Origin: Kocuria dechangensis
GTDB taxonomy: Bacteria; Actinomycetota; Actinomycetes; Actinomycetales; Micrococcaceae
NCBI RefSeq assembly: GCF_014636775.1
Contig: NZ_BMEQ01000002.1
Location: 248,001-312,000, forward strand
DNA: 64,000 nt
Direction of reading: 5' to 3'
The position numbers and the translations under genes are program-made. How positions within the stretch are numbered: the first letter of the stretch is position 1; the number at the start of each line of letters is the position of its first letter. The notes beneath the pieces were generated by a model. It saw nothing but the letters and a program-made list of their open reading frames with translations, was not told the DNA's origin and ran no database searches. Positions 45,215-54,081 of this stretch are shown here, piece after piece.

Positions 45215-46027
45215 ATGGAACTGCACGGCACGATCGCAGTCGTCACGGGCGCGGCCTCGGGCATGGGCCTGGCCGCCGCCAAGGCGCTCATCGGGGCGGG
45301 CGCCACCGTCTACGGCATCGACCTCCGGCAGGAGGCCCTCGACCGCGAGTTCACCGGCCTGGACCGGGCCCGCGGCTTCGCCGTGGACGTCTCCGACTCG
45401 CTCGCCGTGGACCAGGTCTTCGCCCAGGTGGAGGCCGACCACGGCAAGCTCGACATCCTCGTGAACGCCGCCGGGGTCTCCACCCCGGACAAGGAGAAGC
45501 AGGCGTGGGTGGACGAGATCAACACGAGGATGATCGAGTCCTTCAAGACCGGGGAGCCCTACCACCCGGAGTTCCTGGGCGGCATCACCGACGAGGACTT
45601 CGACCGCGTCGTCGCCATCAACCTCAACGGCACCTTCTACGCGATCCGCGCCGCCGCGCCGCTGCTGAAGAAGGCCGGCCGCGGCTCGATCATCAACTTC
45701 GCCTCCGTCGCCGGGCTGCTCGGCCTGCCGATGCCCGCGTACTACCCGGCCTCCAAGGCCGCCGTCGTGGGCCTCACCAAGGCGGTCGCCGCGGAGCTCG
45801 CCCCGTTCGACATCCGGGTCAACGCGCTGGCCCCGGCCGGCATCAACACCCCCATGTTCACCGCCTCCGGGGAGGACCACGTCCAGGCGCTGCTCGCCCT
45901 GCAGCCGCTCAAGCGCGTGGCCGAGCCGGAGGAGATCGGGCGGACCGTCCTGTTCCTCGCCTCGGACGCGGCCGGGCACTACACCGGCCAGACGATGTCG
46001 CCCTCCGGCGGCGCCCTGATGCTCTGA
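45215..46027 (+). CDS. short-chain dehydrogenase/reductase (SDR) 1
   Basis: Classical SDR of 270 residues: TGAASGMG cofactor loop (11-18), NAAGVS, catalytic Ser in NFASVAGLL and YPASK (Y and K of the triad). It oxidises or reduces a hydroxyl/keto group with NAD(P). It opens the large catabolic island behind a palindromic operator and is followed closely by an esterase-like gene. An insertion of about 20 residues after NAAGVS (KEKQAWVDEINTRMIESF region) may shape the substrate site. Confidence 0.88.
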   Translation: MELHGTIAVVTGAASGMGLAAAKALIGAGATVYGIDLRQEALDREFTGLDRARGFAVDVSDSLAVDQVFAQVEADHGKLDILVNAAGVSTPDKEKQAWVDEINTRMIESFKTGEPYHPEFLGGITDEDFDRVVAINLNGTFYAIRAAAPLLKKAGRGSIINFASVAGLLGLPMPAYYPASKAAVVGLTKAVAAELAPFDIRVNALAPAGINTPMFTASGEDHVQALLALQPLKRVAEPEEIGRTVLFLASDAAGHYTGQTMSPSGGALML

Positions 46028-46059
46028 GACCCACCCAGCACCCCGAACGGAGAGCACCC

Positions 46060-47277
46060 GTGCAGCACACCGCGGTCCAGGAGACCACCACCACCACCAT
46101 CAGCGACGTCCCCGGCCTCGAGCGACGCTTCCTCGAGGCCCTGGACGACACGATCCGCCAGGACATCGAGCGCGGCGAGTACCACGGCGCCAACGTCGTC
46201 GTCGCCCGCCACGGCGAGATCGCCCTGCGGGGCAGCTACGGCCTCGCCGACCTCGCCGCCGGGCGCCCCACCCGCCCCGACGACGTCTACCGCATCCTGT
46301 CCATGTCCAAGGGATTCACCAACGTTCTGGTCTACCGGGCGCTCAGCGAGGGGCGGCTGATGCTGTCCACGCGGGTCGTCGACCTCATCCCCGAGTTCTT
46401 CGGCACCGAGCCGTTCCGCGCCGCCCGCAAGGACCGGATCAACCTCGCCCACCTCCTCACCCACCGCGCCGGCATGCCCGCCACTCCCAACCCGGGCCTG
46501 GGCCCCGAGGGCTTCGGCGTCCTGGCCGACGTGATCTCGGCGCTGTGCGGCGTGGACGTCGTGCACGAGCCCGGCACGAACCTCAACTACTCCGCGGCCA
46601 TCAACCACGCGCTCATGGGCGAGATGGCCCGCCGCGCCTACGGCGCCGGGTCCTTCCGGGAGCTCATGCAGGAGAAGGTCTTCGGCCCCGTGGGCATGGC
46701 GAACACCCGGTTCGGCACGCCGCCGCAGTGGCAGGACCGGGCCGTGCCCCTGAAGGTCATCGTGGCCAACGACTCGTGGCTCAAGCCCGAGGACATCGAG
46801 TGCCTCAACGACGTCATCGACCGCCCCGACGCCGAGATGCCCTGGGTGGGCGCGGTCTCCACGATCGACGACGTCTTCGCGTTCACCGAGATGCTGCGCA
46901 ACCGGGGCCGCACCGCCTCCGGGGAGCAGATCATCGGCGAGTCCGTCCTGGACTTCGCCACCACCAACCAGACCGGCGAGCAGATCAACGACCTCTACGG
47001 CATGGTCGCCGCCGCCCGGAAGTGGGACCTCCCGCCCGGGAACATGGGCCTGGGCATGGCGCTCGCGGGCTCCGGCACGCACGCCCGCTTCTTCGGCCCC
47101 TTCGTCTCCCCGCGCACCTTCGGCTCCTACGGCGCCGGCTCCTCCCTGCTGTGGGTGGACCCCGTCTCCGACGTGTCCTTCTGCTTCCTCTCCTCCGGAG
47201 TGATGGACGAGGGCGACAACGTCGCGCGCTTCCAGAAACTGTCCACGATCGCGGCCTCCGCCGTCATCAGCGAGTGA
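46060..47277 (+). CDS. serine hydrolase, beta-lactamase (class C/esterase) family
   Basis: A 405-residue enzyme of the EstB/class C beta-lactamase fold without a signal peptide, so cytoplasmic. Active-site S81-M-S-K84 and Y177 in NLNYSAAIN are visible. Such proteins hydrolyse esters or lactones. GTG at 46060 follows GGAGAG by 5 bases. It lies between an SDR and the P450-reductase fusion, suggesting ester or lactone opening after oxidation (inference). Confidence 0.87.
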   Translation: MQHTAVQETTTTTISDVPGLERRFLEALDDTIRQDIERGEYHGANVVVARHGEIALRGSYGLADLAAGRPTRPDDVYRILSMSKGFTNVLVYRALSEGRLMLSTRVVDLIPEFFGTEPFRAARKDRINLAHLLTHRAGMPATPNPGLGPEGFGVLADVISALCGVDVVHEPGTNLNYSAAINHALMGEMARRAYGAGSFRELMQEKVFGPVGMANTRFGTPPQWQDRAVPLKVIVANDSWLKPEDIECLNDVIDRPDAEMPWVGAVSTIDDVFAFTEMLRNRGRTASGEQIIGESVLDFATTNQTGEQINDLYGMVAAARKWDLPPGNMGLGMALAGSGTHARFFGPFVSPRTFGSYGAGSSLLWVDPVSDVSFCFLSSGVMDEGDNVARFQKLSTIAASAVISE

Positions 47278-47287
47278 GGACCCAGCC

Positions 47288-49540
47288 ATGACCGCAGTGC
47301 ACGACGACGCCCGCCCCACCGGCCGCTGCCCCGTCGCCCACGGCTTCGACGCCATGGGGGACGACTACTACCGCGACCCCGCCCGGCACCTGTCCGAGGT
47401 CCGGGACGCGACCCCGGTGTTCTGGTACCCGTACCTCAACGCCTGGATCGTCACGAAGCGCGAGGACTGCCTCGCGGTGCTCTCCGACTGGCGGACCTAC
47501 TCCTCGGCGTCCAACTCCGCGGCCGACGTCCCCGAGAAGTACCGGGAGACCTACCCGCCCGAGCTCGTGGCGAAGATGATCGTGGGCCAGGACCCGCCCG
47601 GCCACACCGAGGCCCGCTCCGTGGCCCAGCGCGGCTTCGTCAAGGAGCGCATGGACCGGCTCCAGCCGGAGATCGAGGCCCGCGCGCACCGGATCATCGA
47701 CCGGTTCGAGACCCAGGGCTCGGGGAACCTGCTCGAGGAGTACTCGCTGGAGCTCACCACCCAGACGATCATGGCGCTGCTGGGCCTGGGCTACGAGCAC
47801 GAGGCGATGCTGCGCCAGCTGCGCGACGACCTCTTCGCGGTGCTCTCCTCCGCCCACGAGCCGCTGCCCGAGCCGAAGCGCTCCGAGGTGTGGGAGCGCT
47901 TCGTCGGGGCCAACCTCGTGCTGCGGGAGATCATCGACTCCCGCCGGGACTCCGACGCCGACGACATCATCTCGGTGATGGCCTCCGCCCGGAAGGAGGA
48001 CGGGTCCTGGGCCCTGCCCACCCCGCAGATCGCCCTGCACGTCTCGGAGTTCGCGGCCGCCGGCACGGACACCACCGCCCAGGCCATGACCAACGCGGTG
48101 ATCTTCCTGTCCCAGCACCCCGAGGCGCTCCAGGACGCGATCGCCGAGCCCGAGCTGTGGCCGCGGGTCTTCGAGGAGACCGTGCGCCGCCGCCCCTCCT
48201 CCACGTTCACCTCCCGGCGGGCCACGCGCGACGTCGAGCTCTCCGGCGTGACGATCGCCGCGGGGGACATGATCTGGATCGCCCTGGCCGCGGCCAACAC
48301 CGACCCGGACCACGTGGAGCGGCCCTTCGAGTTCGACATCCACCGGCCGGACCCCACCGACCACCTCGCCTTCACCGCCGGGCGGCACACCTGCCTCGGC
48401 AACCCGCTGGCCCGCGTCCAGGGCGCCACCGGCCTCCGGGTGCTCTTCGAGCGGCTGCCCTCCCTGCGCCCGGACGACACCGAGGAGCTGGACTTCTTGC
48501 GCATGGCCCTGCTGCCCGTGCGGCGCTCGCTGCACGTGCACTGGGACGTGGCGGACGTCGAGCGCTCCAAGGAGCGGGCGGTGCGCACGCTCAGCCTCGA
48601 GGTGCTGGAGCGGACCGAGGCGTCGGACGGCGTCGTCGCCCTGACCCTCGGCCACCCGGACGGCGGGGACCTGCCGCGCTGGCGGGCCGGGGCGCACGTG
48701 GACGTGCACGTGCCCAACGGCGGGCTCGAGCCGTTCGTGCGGCAGTACTCCCTGTCCTCCGACCCCGAGGAGACGGCCGTCTACCGGATCGGCGTGCTCA
48801 AGGAGGTCTCCGGGCGCGGCGGGTCGGCGGCCGTGCACGAGACCCTGCTGCCGGGCTCCCGGGTCACCGTCTCCTGGCCGCGCAACAACTTCCGGCTCGC
48901 GCCCTCGCCGCGGTACGTGTTCGTGGCGGGCGGGATCGGCATCACCCCGATCCTCGCCATGGTCCGCGAGGCCGGGCGCGCCGGCGCCGACTGGGAGCTC
49001 GTCTACGGCGGGCGCACCCGCGCGTCGATGGCGTTCCTGCCCGAGCTGGCGCCGTACGGCGACCGGGTCACGGTGGTCCCGCAGGACGAGCGCGGGCTGA
49101 TCGACCTGCCCGGGCTGCTCGGGGCGGTGCGCGAGGACACCCTGGTCTACGCGTGCGGGCCCGAGCCGCTGCTGCGGGCCGCCGAGGAGTGCACCTCGCA
49201 CTGGCCCAAGGACGCCCTGCGCCTGGAGCGCTTCGCGCCCAAGGCCGTGGAGCGCACCGTGCCGGACACGGCCTTCGAGGTCGAGTTCGCGGGCTCCGGG
49301 ACCACGGTCGCGGTGGGCGCGGAGGAGACGATCCTGGAGGCCGCCGAGCGGGCCGGGCTGCCGGTGATCTCCTCGTGCAAGACCGGCACGTGCGGCACCT
49401 GCGAGACGCCGATCCTCTCCGGCCGCGCCGACCACCGGGACTCCATCCTCACCGCGTCGGAGCAGGAGGCGGACGAGACCCTGATGATCTGCGTCTCCCG
49501 CGCCGCCGCGGGCTGCCCGCGGCTCGTGCTCGACCGGTGA
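47288..49540 (+). CDS. self-sufficient cytochrome P450-reductase fusion (CYP116B-like)
   Basis: A 750-residue monooxygenase. The P450 part (1-415) has the I-helix AAGTDTTAQ and heme ligand C369 in FTAGRHTCLGNPLAR. The reductase part resembles phthalate dioxygenase reductase: FMN motif RQYSLSS, NAD-binding GGIGITPILAM and YACGPEP, then a plant-type 2Fe-2S cluster with C697, C702, C705 and C735. Electrons pass from NAD(P)H through FMN and Fe-S to heme within one chain. Known relatives (RhF) hydroxylate or dealkylate aromatics. A split version of the same system lies at 50601-52821. Confidence 0.95.
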   Translation: MTAVHDDARPTGRCPVAHGFDAMGDDYYRDPARHLSEVRDATPVFWYPYLNAWIVTKREDCLAVLSDWRTYSSASNSAADVPEKYRETYPPELVAKMIVGQDPPGHTEARSVAQRGFVKERMDRLQPEIEARAHRIIDRFETQGSGNLLEEYSLELTTQTIMALLGLGYEHEAMLRQLRDDLFAVLSSAHEPLPEPKRSEVWERFVGANLVLREIIDSRRDSDADDIISVMASARKEDGSWALPTPQIALHVSEFAAAGTDTTAQAMTNAVIFLSQHPEALQDAIAEPELWPRVFEETVRRRPSSTFTSRRATRDVELSGVTIAAGDMIWIALAAANTDPDHVERPFEFDIHRPDPTDHLAFTAGRHTCLGNPLARVQGATGLRVLFERLPSLRPDDTEELDFLRMALLPVRRSLHVHWDVADVERSKERAVRTLSLEVLERTEASDGVVALTLGHPDGGDLPRWRAGAHVDVHVPNGGLEPFVRQYSLSSDPEETAVYRIGVLKEVSGRGGSAAVHETLLPGSRVTVSWPRNNFRLAPSPRYVFVAGGIGITPILAMVREAGRAGADWELVYGGRTRASMAFLPELAPYGDRVTVVPQDERGLIDLPGLLGAVREDTLVYACGPEPLLRAAEECTSHWPKDALRLERFAPKAVERTVPDTAFEVEFAGSGTTVAVGAEETILEAAERAGLPVISSCKTGTCGTCETPILSGRADHRDSILTASEQEADETLMICVSRAAAGCPRLVLDR

Positions 49541-49547
49541 CCCCGGC

Positions 49548-50474
49548 TCAGCCGGCGTGGTCCTCCTGGGCCGCCCGGACGTCGCGCACGGTGTCGATGA
49601 ACCGCTGCGCGACCTCCGTGGGCTCCTGCCGGGAGCTCCACAGGAGGACCACGTCGAGCGGCGCCGGGGCGGGGGAGAGCCTGCGGGCCTCCACGCCCTC
49701 GGTGCGCATGCCCAGCACCTCCGGCGGGAGGATGGTGACTCCCATGCCGGCGCTGATCAGCGGGAGCGTGGTCTGCAGGTTCTTGACCGGCTTCAGGCGC
49801 GGGGGCACGACCTCCAGCCGTTCCCACTGCTGGGTCAGGACCTCGGCCACGCCCGGGAAGCGCGGAGTGGGCTCGGGCAGCAGCCAGGTCTCCTCCGCGA
49901 GCCGCTCGAGGGGCAGCGGGTCCTCGGGGTGAGGGAAGTCCTCGTTGACCAGGGCCACGAGCTCGAGCCGGCGCACGGGCTCCGTGACCAGCACGTCGGA
50001 GTACGCGTGGCGGATCAGCCCCAGGTCGCTCGTGGCCATGACCGCGAGGTCGAAGGTGCCGTTGGCGACGCCGTCGAGCGTCTCGTCCGGGGAGGGGTCG
50101 TGCAGGGTGACCTCCACCCCGGGCGAGGCCACGCCGAACCGCCTGAGGTAGACGGGCAGGTAGGACCAGGAGAACGGCATGTAGACCGCGAGGTGCAGCG
50201 CGCCCACCACGCCGCGCCCGTGCCCCTTGAGCTCGCGGGTCAGGTCCTGCGACTCCCGGACCAGCCGGGTGCCGCGCTCCACCAGGTGGAGGCCCGCGGG
50301 CGTCGGCCTGATGCCCCGCGGGGTCCGCTCCAGGAGCCGCACCCCCAGCTCCTTCTCGAGCGCGCTCATGGCCGCGCTCAGCGGCGGCTGGGTCATGCCG
50401 AGGCTCTTGGCGGCCTTGGAGATGGAGCCCTCGCGGACGACCTCGAGGAAGTATCGGATGTGCCGGATGTCCAT
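49548..50474 (-). CDS. LysR-family transcriptional regulator
   Basis: A 308-residue LysR protein with HTH at 1-60 (YFLEVVREGSISKAAKSLGMTQPPLSAAMSALE) and a substrate-binding domain. It is divergent from the P450-reductase operon across 126 bases that contain two inverted repeats, and converges on the fusion P450 gene. It is the only regulator inside the island, so it probably senses the pathway substrate. Confidence 0.92.
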   Translation of the reverse strand: MDIRHIRYFLEVVREGSISKAAKSLGMTQPPLSAAMSALEKELGVRLLERTPRGIRPTPAGLHLVERGTRLVRESQDLTRELKGHGRGVVGALHLAVYMPFSWSYLPVYLRRFGVASPGVEVTLHDPSPDETLDGVANGTFDLAVMATSDLGLIRHAYSDVLVTEPVRRLELVALVNEDFPHPEDPLPLERLAEETWLLPEPTPRFPGVAEVLTQQWERLEVVPPRLKPVKNLQTTLPLISAGMGVTILPPEVLGMRTEGVEARRLSPAPAPLDVVLLWSSRQEPTEVAQRFIDTVRDVRAAQEDHAG

Positions 50475-50483
50475 ATTCAGATC

Positions 50484-50520
50484 ATATACCTAGCCCCGGT
50501 CAACTTGGCAGAAGGTATAT
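50484..50520. promoter_or_regulatory. inverted repeat ATATACC-N23-GGTATAT
   Basis: Perfect 7-bp AT-rich arms next to the LysR start. The long-spaced, AT-rich form suits LysR binding at its own divergent promoter. Confidence 0.5.
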
Positions 50521-50527
50521 CAAAGGG

Positions 50528-50556
50528 CTTGTCCCGCTCCTATCGTGGTGGACAAG
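50528..50556. promoter_or_regulatory. inverted repeat CTTGTCC-N15-GGACAAG
   Basis: Perfect 7-bp arms (extended by GGG/CCC with one mismatch) overlapping the expected promoter of the P450 operon, 45 bases before the GTG. Confidence 0.45.
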
Positions 50557-50600
50557 TCCCCGGCCTGTGAGCCACAACACACTGATCTCGAGGAGCACCC

Positions 50601-51785
50601 GTGACCCAGCAGGAAACCCAGACCCGCACCCAGGACGACTGGAACCCCACCACCGTGGAGGACTACCCGGCCGTGTACGCCCGTCTGCGGGAGGACGCGC
50701 CGCTGGCCTACACCAGCGACTACGACGGCTTCTACGGCTTCATGCGCTACAAGGACGTCCAGAAGGGCGCCCGGGACTGGAAGACCTACAAGAGCGGCCA
50801 GCCGTTCGTGGAGTTCCCCGAGTTCATGAAGTCCATCCCCATCCAGACGAACCCGCCCGAGCACACGTTCTTCCGGAAGTTCCTCCAGCAGTACTTCACC
50901 CCCGCGCGGGTGCAGATGCTGGTCCCGGACATCGAGCAGCTCGTCGCCAAGAGCCTGGACCCGCTGGTCGCCCGGGGCGGCGGGGACCTGATCACGGGGT
51001 TCGGCACGATCGTCCCCCAGCAGGTCCTGGCCAGGTTCCTCCGTCTGCAGGAGGACGCCTGGGAGACCATGGCCGCCAGCCTCGCCGAGGCCGACTCCGT
51101 CCGCCACGACCTCGAGAAGCACCGCGAGGTCAACAAGCGGCTGTGGAACCCCACCGTGGAGTCCCTGATCGAGGACCGGCGGCGCAACCCCCAGGACCCG
51201 GAGGTCGACGTCATGACCGGCGTCCTCGAGCTCCGGCCCGAGGGGCGGGCCATCACCCAGGAGGAGGCCGTGGCCATCGGCGTCCAGATCTTCTCCGCCG
51301 GTGCGGACACCACGACCGCGGCCATCGGCTCCATCGTGCACTGGCTGGGCCGGCGCCCCGAGGTCCAGGCGCAGCTGCGCGCGGACCCCGCCCTGATCCC
51401 CGCCGCGGTCGAGGAGGTGCTGCGCCTGGCCCCGCCGCTGCACCACACCGGCCGCCACGCCACCAAGGACGTCGAGGCCTACGGGCGCACCATCCCGGCC
51501 GGCACCAAGGTGGGGCTCAACGTCTACGCCGCCAACCGGGACCCCGAGAAGTTCGAGGACGCCGAGCAGTTCCGCATCGACCGTTCGACCAACCCGCACC
51601 TGACCTTCGGGCACGGGCCCCACCAGTGCATGGGCGCCCCGATCGCCCGCGCGGAGCTGCGGATCATGCTCGAGCAGATCCTCACCAAGACCGGGGGCTT
51701 CGAGCTCGCCGCCGAGCCGGAGTCCAACGGCCGCCCCCTGCGCACCGGCTGGTCCCACGCCCCCGTCCGCTTCGTCCGCCGCTGA
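50601..51785 (+). CDS. cytochrome P450 (stand-alone, paired with PDR-type reductase)
   Basis: A 394-residue soluble P450 with I-helix SAGADTTTA, ExxR in EEVLRLAPPL, and heme ligand C343 in FGHGPHQCMGAPIAR. The GTG start follows GAGGAG. The next gene is a ferredoxin-reductase that can supply its electrons. First gene of a long unit (50601-60523) divergent from the LysR gene. Substrate unknown; probably hydroxylation or O-dealkylation of an aromatic or alicyclic compound. Confidence 0.94.
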   Translation: MTQQETQTRTQDDWNPTTVEDYPAVYARLREDAPLAYTSDYDGFYGFMRYKDVQKGARDWKTYKSGQPFVEFPEFMKSIPIQTNPPEHTFFRKFLQQYFTPARVQMLVPDIEQLVAKSLDPLVARGGGDLITGFGTIVPQQVLARFLRLQEDAWETMAASLAEADSVRHDLEKHREVNKRLWNPTVESLIEDRRRNPQDPEVDVMTGVLELRPEGRAITQEEAVAIGVQIFSAGADTTTAAIGSIVHWLGRRPEVQAQLRADPALIPAAVEEVLRLAPPLHHTGRHATKDVEAYGRTIPAGTKVGLNVYAANRDPEKFEDAEQFRIDRSTNPHLTFGHGPHQCMGAPIARAELRIMLEQILTKTGGFELAAEPESNGRPLRTGWSHAPVRFVRR

Positions 51786-51837
51786 ACCACCGCGGCACCC
51801 CGTCACGCACACCCTGCCCATCCCGGAGGAGAACGTC

Positions 51838-52821
51838 ATGTCCGTCCAGTCCGCCGAGCGCGTCCACCACGAGACCCAGCACCTGACCCTCGAGATCCTC
51901 GCCAAGCGGCCCGCCGCCGACGGCGTCGTCGAAGTGGTCCTGGGCTCCCCCGACAGCGCCGAGCTGCCCGCCTGGCTGCCCGGCGCCCACCTCGACCTGC
52001 ACCTGGCCGACGGCCTGGACCGCCAGTACTCCCTGTGCGGCAGCCCCGGCGACCGCGGCACCTACCGTCTGGGCGTGCTGCGCGAGCCCGCGAGCCGCGG
52101 CGGGTCGCAGCTCGTGCACGAGGGCCTGGCGCCCGGTCAGAGCGTCGAGGTCACCGGCCCGAACAACCACTTCGAGCTCGTCTCCTCCCCGAGGTACCGG
52201 TTCGTCGCCGGCGGCATCGGCATCACCCCCCTGATGCCGATGCTCGAGGCCGCCGAACGGGAGGGCGCCGAGTGGTCCCTGACCTACATGGGCCGCTCCC
52301 GCGCCACCATGGCCTTCCTCGACGAGATCGTCGCGCGGCACCCCGGCAAGGTCGAGGTCTGCCCCAACGACGAGGTCGGCATCCTGGACCTCGCCGAGCG
52401 CTTCGGGACCGTCCAGGAGGACACCCTCGTCTACGCGTGCGGGCCCGAGGGGATGCTGCGCGCCATGGAGTCCGCCACGGCGCACTGGCCGGCGGGCTCC
52501 CTGCACCTGGAGCGGTTCGCCCCCAAGGACGCCGAGCTGCTCACCAAGGACCGCGGCGCGTTCACCGTCCGGTTCACCGAGTCCGACGTGGAGGTCGAGG
52601 TCCCCGAGGACCGCAGCATCGTCGAGGTCGCCGAGGAGGCCGGCGTCCCGGTCATCTTCTCCTGCATGGAGGGCACCTGCGGGACCTGCGAGACCCGCGT
52701 GCTGTGCGGGGAGGTCGACCACCGCGACTCCATCCTCAGCGACGAGGAGAAGGCCGAGAACGACGTGATGATGATCTGCGTCTCCCGGGCCAAGGGCGAC
52801 CGGCTCGAACTGGAGATCTGA
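51838..52821 (+). CDS. phthalate dioxygenase reductase-like flavin/2Fe-2S reductase
   Basis: A 327-residue electron-transfer protein: flavin motif RQYSLCG, nucleotide motifs GGIGITPLMPM and YACGPEG, and a C-terminal 2Fe-2S ferredoxin with C276, C281, C284 and C314. It closely resembles the reductase half of the fusion at 47288-49540 (compare HWP...LERFAPK in both). It sits right after a P450 gene, so it most likely serves that P450, and perhaps the third P450 as well. Confidence 0.94.
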   Translation: MSVQSAERVHHETQHLTLEILAKRPAADGVVEVVLGSPDSAELPAWLPGAHLDLHLADGLDRQYSLCGSPGDRGTYRLGVLREPASRGGSQLVHEGLAPGQSVEVTGPNNHFELVSSPRYRFVAGGIGITPLMPMLEAAEREGAEWSLTYMGRSRATMAFLDEIVARHPGKVEVCPNDEVGILDLAERFGTVQEDTLVYACGPEGMLRAMESATAHWPAGSLHLERFAPKDAELLTKDRGAFTVRFTESDVEVEVPEDRSIVEVAEEAGVPVIFSCMEGTCGTCETRVLCGEVDHRDSILSDEEKAENDVMMICVSRAKGDRLELEI

Positions 52822-52854
52822 GCTCCGTCCCGGAGCACGAGGAAGGAAAACGAC

Positions 52855-54081
52855 ATGACGAACGACACGGTGCTGATCGTGGGCGCCGGCCCGGTGGGCG
52901 TGCTCAACGCCCTGGGGCTGGCCCGCCGCGGAATCCAGGTCGAGCTCTACGAGCGCCAGCAGGAGGTCGTCCAGTCCCCGCGGGCGATGGTCTACCACTG
53001 GTCGGTGCTCGACGGTCTCGAGCGGCTGGGCGTGTACGAGGACGCGGTGGCCGCAGGGTTCCTCAAGCAGGACTACACCTACAAGGTCCACAGGACCGGC
53101 GAGGAGATCAACTACGGCCTCCAGGTCCTCGAGGGGCGGGTGCGGCACCCGCACAACCTGCACCTGGGACAGCACCGGCTGGCCGAGATCGCGCTGCGCC
53201 ACCTCGCGGAGCTCGACAGCGCCACCGTCCACTGGGGCCACTCGCTCGTGGACGTGCGCCAGGACGAGGACACGGTGACGGCGGTCCTCGAGGGCCCGGA
53301 CGGACCCGTCGAGGCCACCGGCCGGTGGCTGATCGGCGCCGACGGGGCCGGCAGCAGGGTCCGCCGCAGCGTGGGCCTGGAGTTCGAGGGCTTCACCTGG
53401 CCCGAGCGGTTCGTGGCCACCAACATCCGCTACCCGTTCGAGGCGAAGGGCTTCAGCCAGACCACGAACCTCATCGACGACGTCTACGGCGCCATCATCT
53501 CCAAGATCGACAACTCCGGGACCACCGGCCTGTGGCGCTACACCTACTGCGAGTCCGCGGACCTGCCCGAGGAGACCGTCACCGATCGCATGCCGGACTT
53601 CTTCGCCGCCATCCTGCCCGACGACGAGCACCCGGAGGTCGAGGCGTTCTCCCCCTACCGGATGCACCAGCGGGCGGCGAGCAGCTTCCGCGCCGGGCGG
53701 GTGCTGCTGGCCGGCGACGCCGCGCACGCCACCAACCCCACCGGCGGCCTGGGCCTGACCAGCGGGCTGTTCGACACCTACGTCCTCGAGGAGGCGCTCG
53801 CGGCCGTGGTCCGCGGGGAGGCGGGAGAGGAGGTCCTCGACCGCTACGCCGAGGAGCGCCGGCGGATCTTCGTGGAGAAGGTCAACCCGGCCGCCGCCGG
53901 CAACAAGTCCCTGGTCTACCACTCGGACGACCCGGTGCGCCTGGAGGAGGCCCTGCGCGGACTTCGCCGGCTCGCGGCCGACGACGACGCGGCCCGGGAG
54001 CGGCTCATGTTCGTCAAGTCCCTGGAGACGCCCTCGCTGGTGCCCGGGGCGCAGCAGCTCACGGAAGGAGCCACCGCATGA
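52855..54081 (+). CDS. class A FAD-dependent aromatic hydroxylase
   Basis: A 408-residue flavoprotein monooxygenase of the PHBH/MhpA group: dinucleotide motif VGAGPVGVLNALGLARRG (9-26), the DG motif in IGADGAGSRVRRSVG and the second FAD motif LLAGDAAHATNPTGGLGL. It would hydroxylate a phenolic ring using NAD(P)H and O2, a fitting last step to hydroxyquinol. It is coupled to the following SDR by ATGA. Confidence 0.9.
   Translation: MTNDTVLIVGAGPVGVLNALGLARRGIQVELYERQQEVVQSPRAMVYHWSVLDGLERLGVYEDAVAAGFLKQDYTYKVHRTGEEINYGLQVLEGRVRHPHNLHLGQHRLAEIALRHLAELDSATVHWGHSLVDVRQDEDTVTAVLEGPDGPVEATGRWLIGADGAGSRVRRSVGLEFEGFTWPERFVATNIRYPFEAKGFSQTTNLIDDVYGAIISKIDNSGTTGLWRYTYCESADLPEETVTDRMPDFFAAILPDDEHPEVEAFSPYRMHQRAASSFRAGRVLLAGDAAHATNPTGGLGLTSGLFDTYVLEEALAAVVRGEAGEEVLDRYAEERRRIFVEKVNPAAAGNKSLVYHSDDPVRLEEALRGLRRLAADDDAARERLMFVKSLETPSLVPGAQQLTEGATA

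Noticed and set aside
51682-53922. Long antisense frame opposite the reductase and flavin hydroxylase genes
   Set aside because: Gly/Val/Leu/His-rich low-complexity translation with no domain, typical of antisense frames in high-GC DNA.
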